Source: Sphingobacteriaceae bacterium
Lineage (GTDB): Bacteria > Bacteroidota > Bacteroidia > B-17B0 > Aurantibacillaceae
Assembly: GCA_023251695.1 (NCBI GenBank)
Contig: JAHEYE010000129.1
Coordinates: forward strand, 1-9,064
Reading direction: 5' to 3'
DNA length: 9,064 nucleotides
Under the pieces are notes generated by a model, which made no database searches, was not told the origin of the DNA, and worked only from the letters and a program-made list of their open reading frames with translations. The position numbers and the translations under genes were made by a program. Shown here in pieces: positions 1-6,134 of the stretch (positions within the stretch are counted from its first letter, which is position 1; each line of letters starts with the position of its first letter).

Positions 1-339
1 GTTGTAAATGATATGCAGAACGGTTTCTTCTTCGTCAAATCAACTGTTACCGGTGTAGGTATTAAAGAAAATGTAAATGCACTTAATGCAAATGTTTATC
101 CGAATCCTGCAAAGAATAATCTGACTATCACTTTTGCAAATACCGATTCAAAAAATTATTCGGTTGAAATAACAAATGTATTAGGACAAATGGTTTATAC
201 TGAAAGTAATCTCAACGATTGTTCTTTCCCTGTTACTTTCAAGACCATTGATGTTACTGGTTTGGAAAACGGCAGTTACATTGTAAGCATTAAAGCGGGT
301 GAAAAACATTATCAGAATAAAATTATCATCGCAAAATAA
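1..339 (+). CDS. C-terminal part of a T9SS-secreted protein (type A sorting domain), 5' truncated
   Basis: The reading frame is open from base 1 and ends at TAA 337-339, so only the last 112 residues are present and the start lies outside the window. The visible part is a type IX secretion C-terminal sorting domain. It has the VYPNPAKNNLTI opening, a central VEITNVLGQMVY strand pair, and the closing DVTGLENGSYIV followed by a lysine-rich KHYQNKIIIAK end. In this family the domain directs passage across the outer membrane through the T9SS pore and is usually cleaved, with the mature protein secreted or anchored at the surface. What the missing N-terminal part does cannot be judged. The dehydrogenase gene follows after only three bases, so the two may share a transcript, although no functional link is evident. 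Confidence 0.88.
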   Translation, partial: VVNDMQNGFFFVKSTVTGVGIKENVNALNANVYPNPAKNNLTITFANTDSKNYSVEITNVLGQMVYTESNLNDCSFPVTFKTIDVTGLENGSYIVSIKAGEKHYQNKIIIAK

Positions 340-342
340 TTT

Positions 343-1494
343 ATGTTCTCTAAAAATTCAGTTATTGGCGTAGTTGGTTCAGGTGCTATGGGTGCAGGCA
401 TTGCCCAAGTGGCGGCCGCAGCCGGACATACCGTTTATGTTTACGATAACAATTCCCAATCGCTTGAAAAAGCATCAGCCAATTTAAAATCATCTTTAGC
501 AAAGCTGGTTGAAAAACAAAAAATTTCGTCAGAGCAATCGCAAAACATTTCAAAGAATATACATTTTGTTTCTGATTTAAATTCCTTTGCAAAATGTAAT
601 TTGGTTATTGAAGCTATTGTTGAGAATATTGAAATAAAACAAAAAGTATTTTCAGGTCTTGAAAAAATTGTTTCTGCCGATTGCGTTTTAGCAACCAACA
701 CTTCATCTTTATCCATCACTTCAATTGCATCTGCCTGCACGAAGCCTGAGCGCGTTTTAGGGATTCATTTTTTTAATCCGGCTACTATCATGCCATTGGT
801 TGAAATAATTCCCGGTATTGCAAGCAATGGAGATTTAGCAGTCGATGTAAAAAAATTAATTGACGGCTGGGGAAAAATAACCGTTATTGCAAAAGATACG
901 CCGGGCTTTATTGTGAACCGCGTAGCCCGTCCGTTTTACAGCGAAGCTTTGCGCATTTACGAAGAAGGCATTGCCGATATGCCAAGCATCGATTGGGCCA
1001 TGAAAGAATTCGGCGGCTTTAAAATGGGACCATTTGAATTAATGGATTTAATTGGTCATGATGTAAATTACGTGGTAACTGAAACCGTTTGGAAACAATT
1101 TTATTTCGACCCCCGTTTTAAACCGAGTTTATCGCAAAAACGACTTCTTGAAGCGGGATTTTTAGGTAAAAAAAGCGGTAAGGGTTTTTACAATTATGCG
1201 GAAGGTTCAGCAATGCCGCAACCTAAAAAAGATGAAGCCCTTGGAAAGCTTGTTTTTAACCGCATTTTAACCATGTTGATGAATGAGGCCATTGATACCC
1301 TTTATTATCAAATTGCGAGCAAAGAAGACATAGATTTAGCCATGACTAAAGGGGTAAACTACCCTAAAGGCCTCTTAAAATGGGCAGATGAAATCGGACC
1401 TAAAAACGTACTAAAAACCATGCAGGATTTATACAATTTATACCAAGAAGACCGTTACCGTCCGAGCGTACTTTTGAAGAAAATGGCTTCTTAA
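343..1494 (+). CDS. 3-hydroxyacyl-CoA dehydrogenase (PaaH/Hbd type, with duplicated C-domain)
   Basis: A 383-residue NAD-dependent enzyme expected to oxidise (S)-3-hydroxyacyl-CoA to 3-ketoacyl-CoA in the cytoplasm, as in beta-oxidation, butyryl-CoA or phenylacetate metabolism. Residues 7-185 form the Rossmann domain, with GSGAMG at 12-17 and the ribose-binding Asp35. Lining up the family catalytic set gives Ser121 (NTSSL), His142 (GIHFFNP), Glu154 and Asn192 (DTPGFIVNR), with spacings that match the mammalian short-chain enzyme. The first helical C-domain ends near GKGFYNY (about 280-286). About 100 more residues form a second, diverged C-domain, which makes the protein longer than the roughly 280-residue single-domain enzymes. 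The ATG at 343 gives a normal N-terminus just ahead of the Rossmann strand. It sits 3 bases after the T9SS gene and 25 bases before a lipoprotein gene. Chain-length preference cannot be read from the sequence. Confidence 0.93.
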   Translation: MFSKNSVIGVVGSGAMGAGIAQVAAAAGHTVYVYDNNSQSLEKASANLKSSLAKLVEKQKISSEQSQNISKNIHFVSDLNSFAKCNLVIEAIVENIEIKQKVFSGLEKIVSADCVLATNTSSLSITSIASACTKPERVLGIHFFNPATIMPLVEIIPGIASNGDLAVDVKKLIDGWGKITVIAKDTPGFIVNRVARPFYSEALRIYEEGIADMPSIDWAMKEFGGFKMGPFELMDLIGHDVNYVVTETVWKQFYFDPRFKPSLSQKRLLEAGFLGKKSGKGFYNYAEGSAMPQPKKDEALGKLVFNRILTMLMNEAIDTLYYQIASKEDIDLAMTKGVNYPKGLLKWADEIGPKNVLKTMQDLYNLYQEDRYRPSVLLKKMAS

Positions 1495-1519
1495 TTTAAA
1501 ATTTACTACTTTTATTAGA

Positions 1520-1990
1520 ATGAAAAGAGTTGCCTTTATAAGCGTTTTCCTGTTTTTAATGGCGGCATTTTCTTTCTTGTCCTGTAATAAGAATAAGACA
1601 AATTCAACAAACACTTCCGGCAATGAAATAGCTGTAGCTAATTCAACAATGACAATAGGAGGCTCGTGTTGGTTATATGATAGCTGTAATGTAAACCCTA
1701 ACAAAATGAAAGGAATATGTGGTAGTTGTACAGTTGAACTTATTTTTGGTAATATGACTTTTACCGGAACTTATGCTTTAACTAGTGGGGTTCCAGCAGC
1801 AGGACAAGCACAAATAAAGATAACCAATCCTCCAAGCCAATCAATAGGGATTTGGTATTCAAAAATGGGTTTATTAAGCGTTATTAGCGGCACCAGCGGA
1901 ATTGTTGCCACCTTTACAAATATTCCTTGTAACCAAATGGCAACATCTAATCCAACTGTAACAGCGTCTGGAACCATGGTCTGCTACTGA
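1520..1990 (+). CDS. Lipoprotein of unknown function, paralogue of the next gene (LipA of pair)
   Basis: A 156-residue protein that I do not recognise. The start MKRVAFISVF, a hydrophobic stretch and the lipobox FLSC (Cys22) mark a lipoprotein signal peptide, so the mature protein should be membrane-anchored in the periplasm or on the surface. After a Ser/Thr/Asn-rich linker, residues about 47-156 form a domain with GGSCWLYDSC, a TYALTSGVPAAGQA core, an IWYSK motif, FTNIPCNQ and a terminal MVCY. The protein downstream (2097-2648) repeats the same motifs in the same order, so the two are duplicates. Mature cysteines are at 50, 56, 67, 70, 137 and 155; those at 56, 137 and 155 have counterparts in the paralogue, while the CGSC at 67-70 is specific to this copy. 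The short, glycine-rich, beta-prone sequence suggests a small beta-sandwich, which is inference. It starts 25 bases after the dehydrogenase with no obvious promoter. Confidence 0.82.
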   Translation: MKRVAFISVFLFLMAAFSFLSCNKNKTNSTNTSGNEIAVANSTMTIGGSCWLYDSCNVNPNKMKGICGSCTVELIFGNMTFTGTYALTSGVPAAGQAQIKITNPPSQSIGIWYSKMGLLSVISGTSGIVATFTNIPCNQMATSNPTVTASGTMVCY

Positions 1991-2045
1991 TTTTACCCCT
2001 TTTTACTAATCCTAAATCCATTTTCACTCATTTGTTGGCAATTTG

Positions 2046-2077
2046 TTTGCCCAAAACAGCCAAAATGGCTATATTTG
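2046..2077 (+). promoter_or_regulatory. Bacteroidota-type promoter for the second lipoprotein gene
   Basis: TTTG at 2046-2049 is followed after 20 bases by TATATTTG at 2070-2077, an exact match to the Bacteroidota -7 consensus TAnnTTTG at the usual distance from the -33 element. Transcription would begin near 2083-2085, about a dozen bases before the ATG at 2097. The spacer carries a small inverted repeat, AGCCA-AAA-TGGCT (2058-2070), which abuts the -7 element and could be an operator, although five-base arms can arise by chance. Confidence 0.6.
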
Positions 2078-2096
2078 AGTATCAATTCTAATAGAA

Positions 2097-2648
2097 ATGA
2101 AAAAAGTATTATTATCCTCTTTTGTTGTTTTAGGCCTTACGGCTCTAATCATTGTTTCTTGTAAAGACAAAAACAACAACAACATTACTCCTACTTATAA
2201 AAACCAATCGGGTGGTACAGGAGCTAATCCTAATATTAATGTAGTAACCGTAACAGGTACTACTCAGGTAACACACCCTGCAACTGAAAACAGTTCATTA
2301 ATTGTTGGTGGTTCAGGCTGGGTTTATGATGGTTGCTCAATTAATAATAACGTTTTAACCGCTTATAACGGAGCTACACAGGTACAAATTGTTTTTGGTG
2401 GTGGTCCGGTTACTAACTCAACTTATGCGTTTACTTCAGGTATTCCAACTTCAGGTCAGGCACGTATGACGGTTGCTAATGCTCCGGGACAGCCAGATGG
2501 TATTGTTTGGTATTCTAAATCGGGTTCTTGTGCAGTAACTACAAGTACTGTAAATACAACAGCAGTATTCACCAGCGTTACTTGCGTACAATTAAATTAT
2601 CTGTTCCCTGTTGTTGGTTGTTCAGGCCAGTTAGTTTGTGCACCTTAA
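2097..2648 (+). CDS. Lipoprotein of unknown function, paralogue of the preceding gene (LipB of pair)
   Basis: A 183-residue protein of no family I can name. Its signal peptide starts MKKVLLSSFVVLG and ends in the lipobox IVSC (Cys22). CKDKNNNN and a long Asn/Thr/Gly-rich linker (about 23-68) follow, suggesting a flexible tether between the lipid anchor and the folded domain. Residues 70-183 line up with the upstream lipoprotein: VGGSGWVYDGC, VQIVFGGG, STYAFTSGIPTSGQA, GIVWYSKSG, VFTSVTCVQ and GQLVC near the end. Cys80, Cys163 and Cys181 match Cys56, Cys137 and Cys155 of the paralogue, so a conserved disulfide arrangement is possible; Cys145 and Cys175 have no partner there. The gene has its own consensus promoter and is followed within 20 bases by a strong terminator, so it can be a single-gene unit even though it follows its paralogue. 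Confidence 0.85.
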   Translation: MKKVLLSSFVVLGLTALIIVSCKDKNNNNITPTYKNQSGGTGANPNINVVTVTGTTQVTHPATENSSLIVGGSGWVYDGCSINNNVLTAYNGATQVQIVFGGGPVTNSTYAFTSGIPTSGQARMTVANAPGQPDGIVWYSKSGSCAVTTSTVNTTAVFTSVTCVQLNYLFPVVGCSGQLVCAP

Positions 2649-2667
2649 AATATTCATGATTTTTCTC

Positions 2668-2704
2668 AAAAAGGCTTCCGACATCGGAAGCCTTTTTTAT
2701 TTTT
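2668..2704 (+). terminator. Strong intrinsic terminator after the lipoprotein pair
   Basis: A perfect eight-base stem, GGCTTCCG (2673-2680) with CGGAAGCC (2685-2692), closes a four-base ACAT loop. Five A residues precede the stem, and a T-rich tail follows (2693-2704, interrupted by one A). The A and T flanks can extend the stem. It lies 20 bases after the lipoprotein stop and directly before the HTTM gene, so it separates the two units. It is the clearest factor-independent terminator in the window. Confidence 0.92.
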
Positions 2705-2705
2705 G
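2698..2705 (+). promoter_or_regulatory. Possible -7 element overlapping the terminator T-tail
   Basis: TATTTTTG fits the TAnnTTTG consensus exactly and lies 6 bases before the TTG start of the HTTM gene, so the transcript would be nearly or completely leaderless. The expected -33 position falls inside the terminator stem and shows no TTTG. T-rich sequence can produce this match by chance, so the call is weak. Some promoter is nevertheless needed here because the terminator cuts off read-through. Confidence 0.3.
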
Positions 2706-2711
2706 TACTAA

Positions 2712-4172
2712 TTGATCTCCGTTAAAAAAATAATCTCCTATCTGCGACACCAATATGCGGTTGACCTCAGGGCTCTCGCACTAATGAGAATTGCGATCGG
2801 GCTCGTTATCCTCTGCGACCTCATTATCCGGGCAAGTTCCCTTACGGCCCATTACACGCAAGATGGCGTTTTGCCGGTTTCTCTTCTGCTTGAATTTGAT
2901 TCGAAACCTTTACGGTGGTCGTTTCATTTTTTAAACGATTCTTTTGCTTACCAGTCTTTATTGTTTGTACTAAATGGACTAATTGCGTTATTGCTCATTG
3001 CAGGCTGGCGGACTCGCATCATTACCATCTTGTCGTGGGTATTTATAGTATCCCTGCAAAACAGAAATTCTTTCATTCAGCAAAGCGGCGACGATTTGAT
3101 ACGCCTTGTTTTGTTTTGGGCCATGTTTATGCCTTGGGGAAAATTTTATTCGCTGGATGCAAAAAGAAATAAAACCTCCTCGAAAAATTATTTTTCAATG
3201 GCCTCTTTTGGTTATTTGCTTTTAATTGTATCTGTCTATTTATTCTCATCCATTCAAAAAACATCACCCGAATGGCGGAGCGAATTTACCGCGCTTTATT
3301 ATGCCTTGAGTTTAGATCAGTTGAAAATTGGCATTGGTGATTGGCTGTATCAATTTCCTACCTTAATGAAAATAATTACTTTTCTGGTGTTTTATTATTT
3401 CGAATTATTGGTTCCGCTACTCTTATTAATTCCATTTAAAAATTTAAAATTCCGTGCGATTTGTGTTTTCTCCATTATTATTTTTCACATTGGTATTTCG
3501 CTTAATTTGTATGTAGGATTGTTTTCTGCAATTGGAATTTCCAGTGCGCTGGGTCTACTACCCTCTTCTGTAATGGATTGGTTCGATAAAAAAGTCGTTA
3601 ACTCAAAGCAACAATTTTCATCAGCCTTCTTTAAAATAAGAACATCAGCTGTCCCACAGATCACACGCAATAGTTTTTTAGCATTGATTATGGGCTTTTG
3701 TGTTTTTTACAATCTTGGATTTGTGAAATCATTCCGTTATGCATTAGACGATAGGGCTGCATATCTCACCAATCTTTTAAAACTTGAACAATATTGGGGA
3801 ATGTTTTCTCCGCATGTTTACAAAACCGACGGCTGGTATATTTACAGAGGCATTCAATCGGATAACTCTATCTGGGATATTTACAGGGATCAAGGCGGCC
3901 TCGATTATACAAAACCCAAAGACATAGATAAAATGTATCCAACCGACCGCTGGCGGAAATTTGCAGAGAATTACGAAAAAAATAATTATAACTTTATGCG
4001 CCCCTATTATTGCAAATATTTAATTAAGGAATGGAACAAAAAACACCCCGAAAATAAAATTGACGGACTTTATATTATGTTTATGATGGAGGAAAGTCTG
4101 CCCGATTACAAAACCGCCCCCATCAAACAGCAAAACACTTGTTTGTGTTACGAAAATGAGCCAGCTAAATAA
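2712..4172 (+). CDS. HTTM-domain multi-pass membrane protein (vitamin K-dependent carboxylase-like) with C-terminal soluble domain
   Basis: A 486-residue inner-membrane protein. Hydrophobic segments lie near residues 22-40, 79-98, 103-115, 128-143, 163-181, 219-241, 249-284 (probably two) and 322-338. The pattern around DLRALALMRIAIG (18-30), the HYTQDGVLP loop (47-55) and GDDLIRLVLFW followed by PWGKFYSLDA (126-150) is typical of the HTTM family, which is related to the membrane part of gamma-glutamyl carboxylases. No reaction is established for the bacterial short forms. The last 130 or so residues (LEQYWGMFSP onward) are hydrophilic and aromatic-rich, as in other Bacteroidota members. The TTG at 2712 is chosen as the start because a stop lies immediately before it (2709-2711), and the first in-frame ATG (residue 25) would cut into the conserved first helix. 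The 3' end overlaps the methyltransferase gene by 17 bases, which points to coupled translation. Confidence 0.8.
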   Translation: MISVKKIISYLRHQYAVDLRALALMRIAIGLVILCDLIIRASSLTAHYTQDGVLPVSLLLEFDSKPLRWSFHFLNDSFAYQSLLFVLNGLIALLLIAGWRTRIITILSWVFIVSLQNRNSFIQQSGDDLIRLVLFWAMFMPWGKFYSLDAKRNKTSSKNYFSMASFGYLLLIVSVYLFSSIQKTSPEWRSEFTALYYALSLDQLKIGIGDWLYQFPTLMKIITFLVFYYFELLVPLLLLIPFKNLKFRAICVFSIIIFHIGISLNLYVGLFSAIGISSALGLLPSSVMDWFDKKVVNSKQQFSSAFFKIRTSAVPQITRNSFLALIMGFCVFYNLGFVKSFRYALDDRAAYLTNLLKLEQYWGMFSPHVYKTDGWYIYRGIQSDNSIWDIYRDQGGLDYTKPKDIDKMYPTDRWRKFAENYEKNNYNFMRPYYCKYLIKEWNKKHPENKIDGLYIMFMMEESLPDYKTAPIKQQNTCLCYENEPAK

Positions 4173-4947
4173 CATAAGCAGATATTTTAAGTATTATGTC
4201 AACGCCAAATCGGCGCATGGGGTGCATTCGCCTTTCGTTTATAAATTTGTTACCGAGCTTTTAGACCATTACTACGTAGATTATTATCAGTTTAAAGAAT
4301 TAGCTGAAATAAGAAAAGCACTTTTAAAAAATAATTCCGTTATTGAGGTTACAGATTTCGGTGTGGGTTCAAAAGTGTTTAAAGATAATAAACGCAAAAT
4401 CTCCGACCTAGTTAAATACGGCACCAGCAAAACAAAATTTTCTGAATTGTATTTTAAGCTGGTGAATTTTACAAACGCACAATTTGTGGTTGAATTAGGA
4501 ACTTCTATTGGTTTAAATACCTTGTATCTCGCAAAAGCGAATTCCAAATCTACTATTTACACCTTGGAAGGTTGTCCAAAGCTTGCCGAATTTTCTAAAT
4601 CCCTATTTGAAAAGCAGGAAATAAAAAATATATATTTAATAAACGATACTTTCGAAAAGGCTTTCCCGAAATTATTAAATGAAATTCCGAAACTCGATTT
4701 GTTATATATTGACGGAAACCATAATTACGAATCCACCATCAATTATTTTAAATTGGGATTAGAAAAAAAACATAACTACTCTGTTTTTGTATTTGACGAT
4801 ATTAACTGGAACACCGACATGCAAAAAGCCTGGGAAGAAATTAAAAATCATCCGGATGTAACTTTGAGTCTGGATTTGTTTTACGCAGGAATTATTTTCT
4901 TCCGTAAAGAGCAAAAAGAAAAAGAGCATTTTGTGTTGAAATACTAA
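4156..4947 (+). CDS. Class I SAM-dependent methyltransferase
   Basis: A 263-residue soluble protein with a Rossmann-type methyltransferase core. Motif I is VVELGTSIGLNT (111-122). The acidic residue that would hold the SAM ribose is in TLEG (Glu138). IDGNHNY (185-191) and VFDDINW (212-218) correspond to the later strands seen in the Methyltransf_24-like group. The N-terminal 100 residues are helical and include the HGVHSPFVYKF segment common in Bacteroidota homologues. The substrate is unknown. The start lies inside the HTTM gene, with a 17-base overlap in another frame, so the pair is almost certainly co-transcribed and the enzyme may act in the same process, possibly on a membrane or envelope substrate (inference). 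A palindromic repeat follows ten bases after the stop and may end the transcript. Confidence 0.87.
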   Translation: MSQLNNISRYFKYYVNAKSAHGVHSPFVYKFVTELLDHYYVDYYQFKELAEIRKALLKNNSVIEVTDFGVGSKVFKDNKRKISDLVKYGTSKTKFSELYFKLVNFTNAQFVVELGTSIGLNTLYLAKANSKSTIYTLEGCPKLAEFSKSLFEKQEIKNIYLINDTFEKAFPKLLNEIPKLDLLYIDGNHNYESTINYFKLGLEKKHNYSVFVFDDINWNTDMQKAWEEIKNHPDVTLSLDLFYAGIIFFRKEQKEKEHFVLKY

Positions 4948-4956
4948 TCTATCTTA

Positions 4957-5027
4957 GCCACAAAAGCTCTAAAGCTCAAAACCCCACTAAAATTTTGTGG
5001 GATTTAGTGTTTTTGTGATTTAGTGGC
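4957..5027. repeat. Palindromic intergenic repeat, copy 1 (8-base-phased CAC/GTG element)
   Basis: A 71-base imperfect palindrome begins GCCAC and ends GTGGC. Its left arm is built of 8-base units (CACAAAAG, CTCTAAAG, CTCAAAAC) and its right arm of the reverse pattern (GTGTTTTT, GTGATTTA, GTGGC), with AATTTT in the centre. A second copy is at 8288-8360. Folded as RNA it would make a long interrupted hairpin. It fills most of the 162-base gap between the methyltransferase and ssb, where it could act as a bidirectional terminator or mRNA-stabilising hairpin. It resembles REP-like or MITE-like interspersed repeats. No coding capacity is seen. Confidence 0.8.
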
Positions 5028-5057
5028 AAAAATCCCAAGCCCCTCTTTATAAAAAAG

Positions 5058-5089
5058 TTTGTTTTTCATCCATTAAAAGATTTGCTTTG
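5058..5089 (+). promoter_or_regulatory. Probable ssb-gldD promoter
   Basis: TTTG at 5058-5061 is followed after 20 bases by TTGCTTTG at 5082-5089, which differs from TAnnTTTG at one defined position. A transcript starting near 5096 would have a leader of about 14 bases before the ssb ATG at 5110. The location after the palindromic repeat and before a two-gene unit fits a promoter. Confidence 0.4.
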
Positions 5090-5109
5090 TATTTATAAAA
5101 CACAAGATT

Positions 5110-5502
5110 ATGGCAGGCGTAAATAAAGTGATTTTGATAGGGAATTTAGGTCGCGACCCCGAATTAAAATACCTCGAAGGAAATGTGGCGCGCGTTAATT
5201 TCAGTTTAGCAACAAGCGATTCATACAAAGATAAAAACGGTAACCGTGTTGATCAAACAGAATGGCATAATATTGTAATGTGGCGCGGCCTTGCAGAAAG
5301 CGCTGAAAAATACCTTAAAAAAGGAACACAGGTTTATGTAGAAGGTAAATTACAAACCCGCCAATGGAACGATAAAGACGGAAACAAGCGCAATACAACA
5401 GAAATCGTAGCTGAATCGTACGTTATTTTACAGCGCCGCGATGCTTCAAGTAATGAAGGAAACACTTCCGAAAACCAAGGCAGCGGCGATGTGCCATTTT
5501 AA
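5110..5502 (+). CDS. ssb: Single-stranded DNA-binding protein
   Basis: A 130-residue SSB that coats single-stranded DNA in replication, repair and recombination. The OB fold covers residues 1-110, opening with MAGVNKVILIGNLGRDPEL and containing the family signatures TEWHNIVMWRGLAE, YLKKGTQVYVEGKL and TTEIVAESYVIL. A short Ser/Asn/Gln/Gly linker leads to the tip GDVPF. The terminal PF and the acidic residue that SSB partners bind are kept, although the tip is less acidic than the usual DDIPF. The protein is short compared with the 178-residue E. coli SSB but normal for Bacteroidota. The stop overlaps the gldD start (TAATG), so the two are translationally coupled. In Flavobacterium johnsoniae ssb also lies in the gldE-gldD neighbourhood, so the linkage is old. 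Confidence 0.96.
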   Translation: MAGVNKVILIGNLGRDPELKYLEGNVARVNFSLATSDSYKDKNGNRVDQTEWHNIVMWRGLAESAEKYLKKGTQVYVEGKLQTRQWNDKDGNKRNTTEIVAESYVILQRRDASSNEGNTSENQGSGDVPF

Positions 5503-6134
5503 TGTTGAAAATAAACTTTACATACATTCTTTTTTTTACGGTAGTGGCCTTTGCGCTTTCTTCCTGTGATGGGGATGAAGACAAAATTTATTCGCCTAAA
5601 CCCCGCGGCTATTTTAAAATTAATTTTCCGGAAAAAAATTACAGGTTATACGATAGTATTTGTCCCTACACTTTTGAAATTCCCATTTACGCCCGAATGG
5701 TTCAGGACAGACACATGGGTGCTGAGCCCTGCTGGCTGAATATGGAATTTCCGCAGTTTAAAGCCACAGTACATTTAAGTTATAAAGCGGTGAATGATAC
5801 AAACCTTAACCGCTATATGGAAGATTCGCGTGATTTCGCTATCCGTCATCAGATAAAAGCAACCGGACTTGAAGAATCTGTTGTTATCCGCGACAGTGCC
5901 AAAGTTTACGGATTGGTTTATGATATTGGCGGAAATACAGCCTCATCGGTACAATTCTATTTAACCGATAGCACCAAACATTTTTTACGAGGCTCCCTTT
6001 ATTTTAATACCGTTACTAATATCGACTCATTAAAAATAGTAATTGATTTTATCCGCGAAGATATTTTACGGATGGTACAAACCTGTAAATGGAAAAATCA
6101 GCCTTCCGCTGCTCCTGAAAAAACAAAAAATTAA
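5502..6134 (+). CDS. gldD: Gliding motility lipoprotein GldD
   Basis: A 210-residue lipoprotein. The signal peptide ends in LSSC, making Cys22 the lipidated residue, followed by the acidic DGDED. Hallmarks of GldD are YSPKPRGYFKINFP (30-43), the CPYTFEIPIYA segment, WLNMEFPQFKATVHLSY (78-94), a central DFAIRHQIKA helix and KHFLRGSLYFNT near 159-170. GldD is required for gliding and for a working T9SS in Flavobacterium johnsoniae; its exact biochemical role is not settled. This agrees with the T9SS cargo domain at the left of the window. The ATG at 5502 shares its A with the ssb stop. gldE, which usually lies between ssb and gldD, is absent here. The 3' end overlaps the convergent lipoprotein gene by four bases. 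Confidence 0.9.
   Translation: MLKINFTYILFFTVVAFALSSCDGDEDKIYSPKPRGYFKINFPEKNYRLYDSICPYTFEIPIYARMVQDRHMGAEPCWLNMEFPQFKATVHLSYKAVNDTNLNRYMEDSRDFAIRHQIKATGLEESVVIRDSAKVYGLVYDIGGNTASSVQFYLTDSTKHFLRGSLYFNTVTNIDSLKIVIDFIREDILRMVQTCKWKNQPSAAPEKTKN

Noticed and set aside
1507..1514. TACTTTTA ahead of the first lipoprotein as a promoter
   Set aside because: It ends five bases before the ATG, which is too close, and it differs from the consensus; read-through from the dehydrogenase is as likely.
2036..2050. Small hairpin GGCAA/TTGCC as terminator of the first lipoprotein gene
   Set aside because: The stem is only five base pairs with no T-run after it, and it overlaps the -33 element of the next promoter.
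2171..2184. AAC triplet run in the second lipoprotein as a possible phase-variation tract
   Set aside because: It is a short triplet repeat coding for Asn in the linker, so changes in copy number would not shift the frame.
2915..3172. Plus-strand 85-residue open frame within the HTTM gene
   Set aside because: It lies wholly inside a well-supported membrane protein in another frame and shows no recognisable domain.
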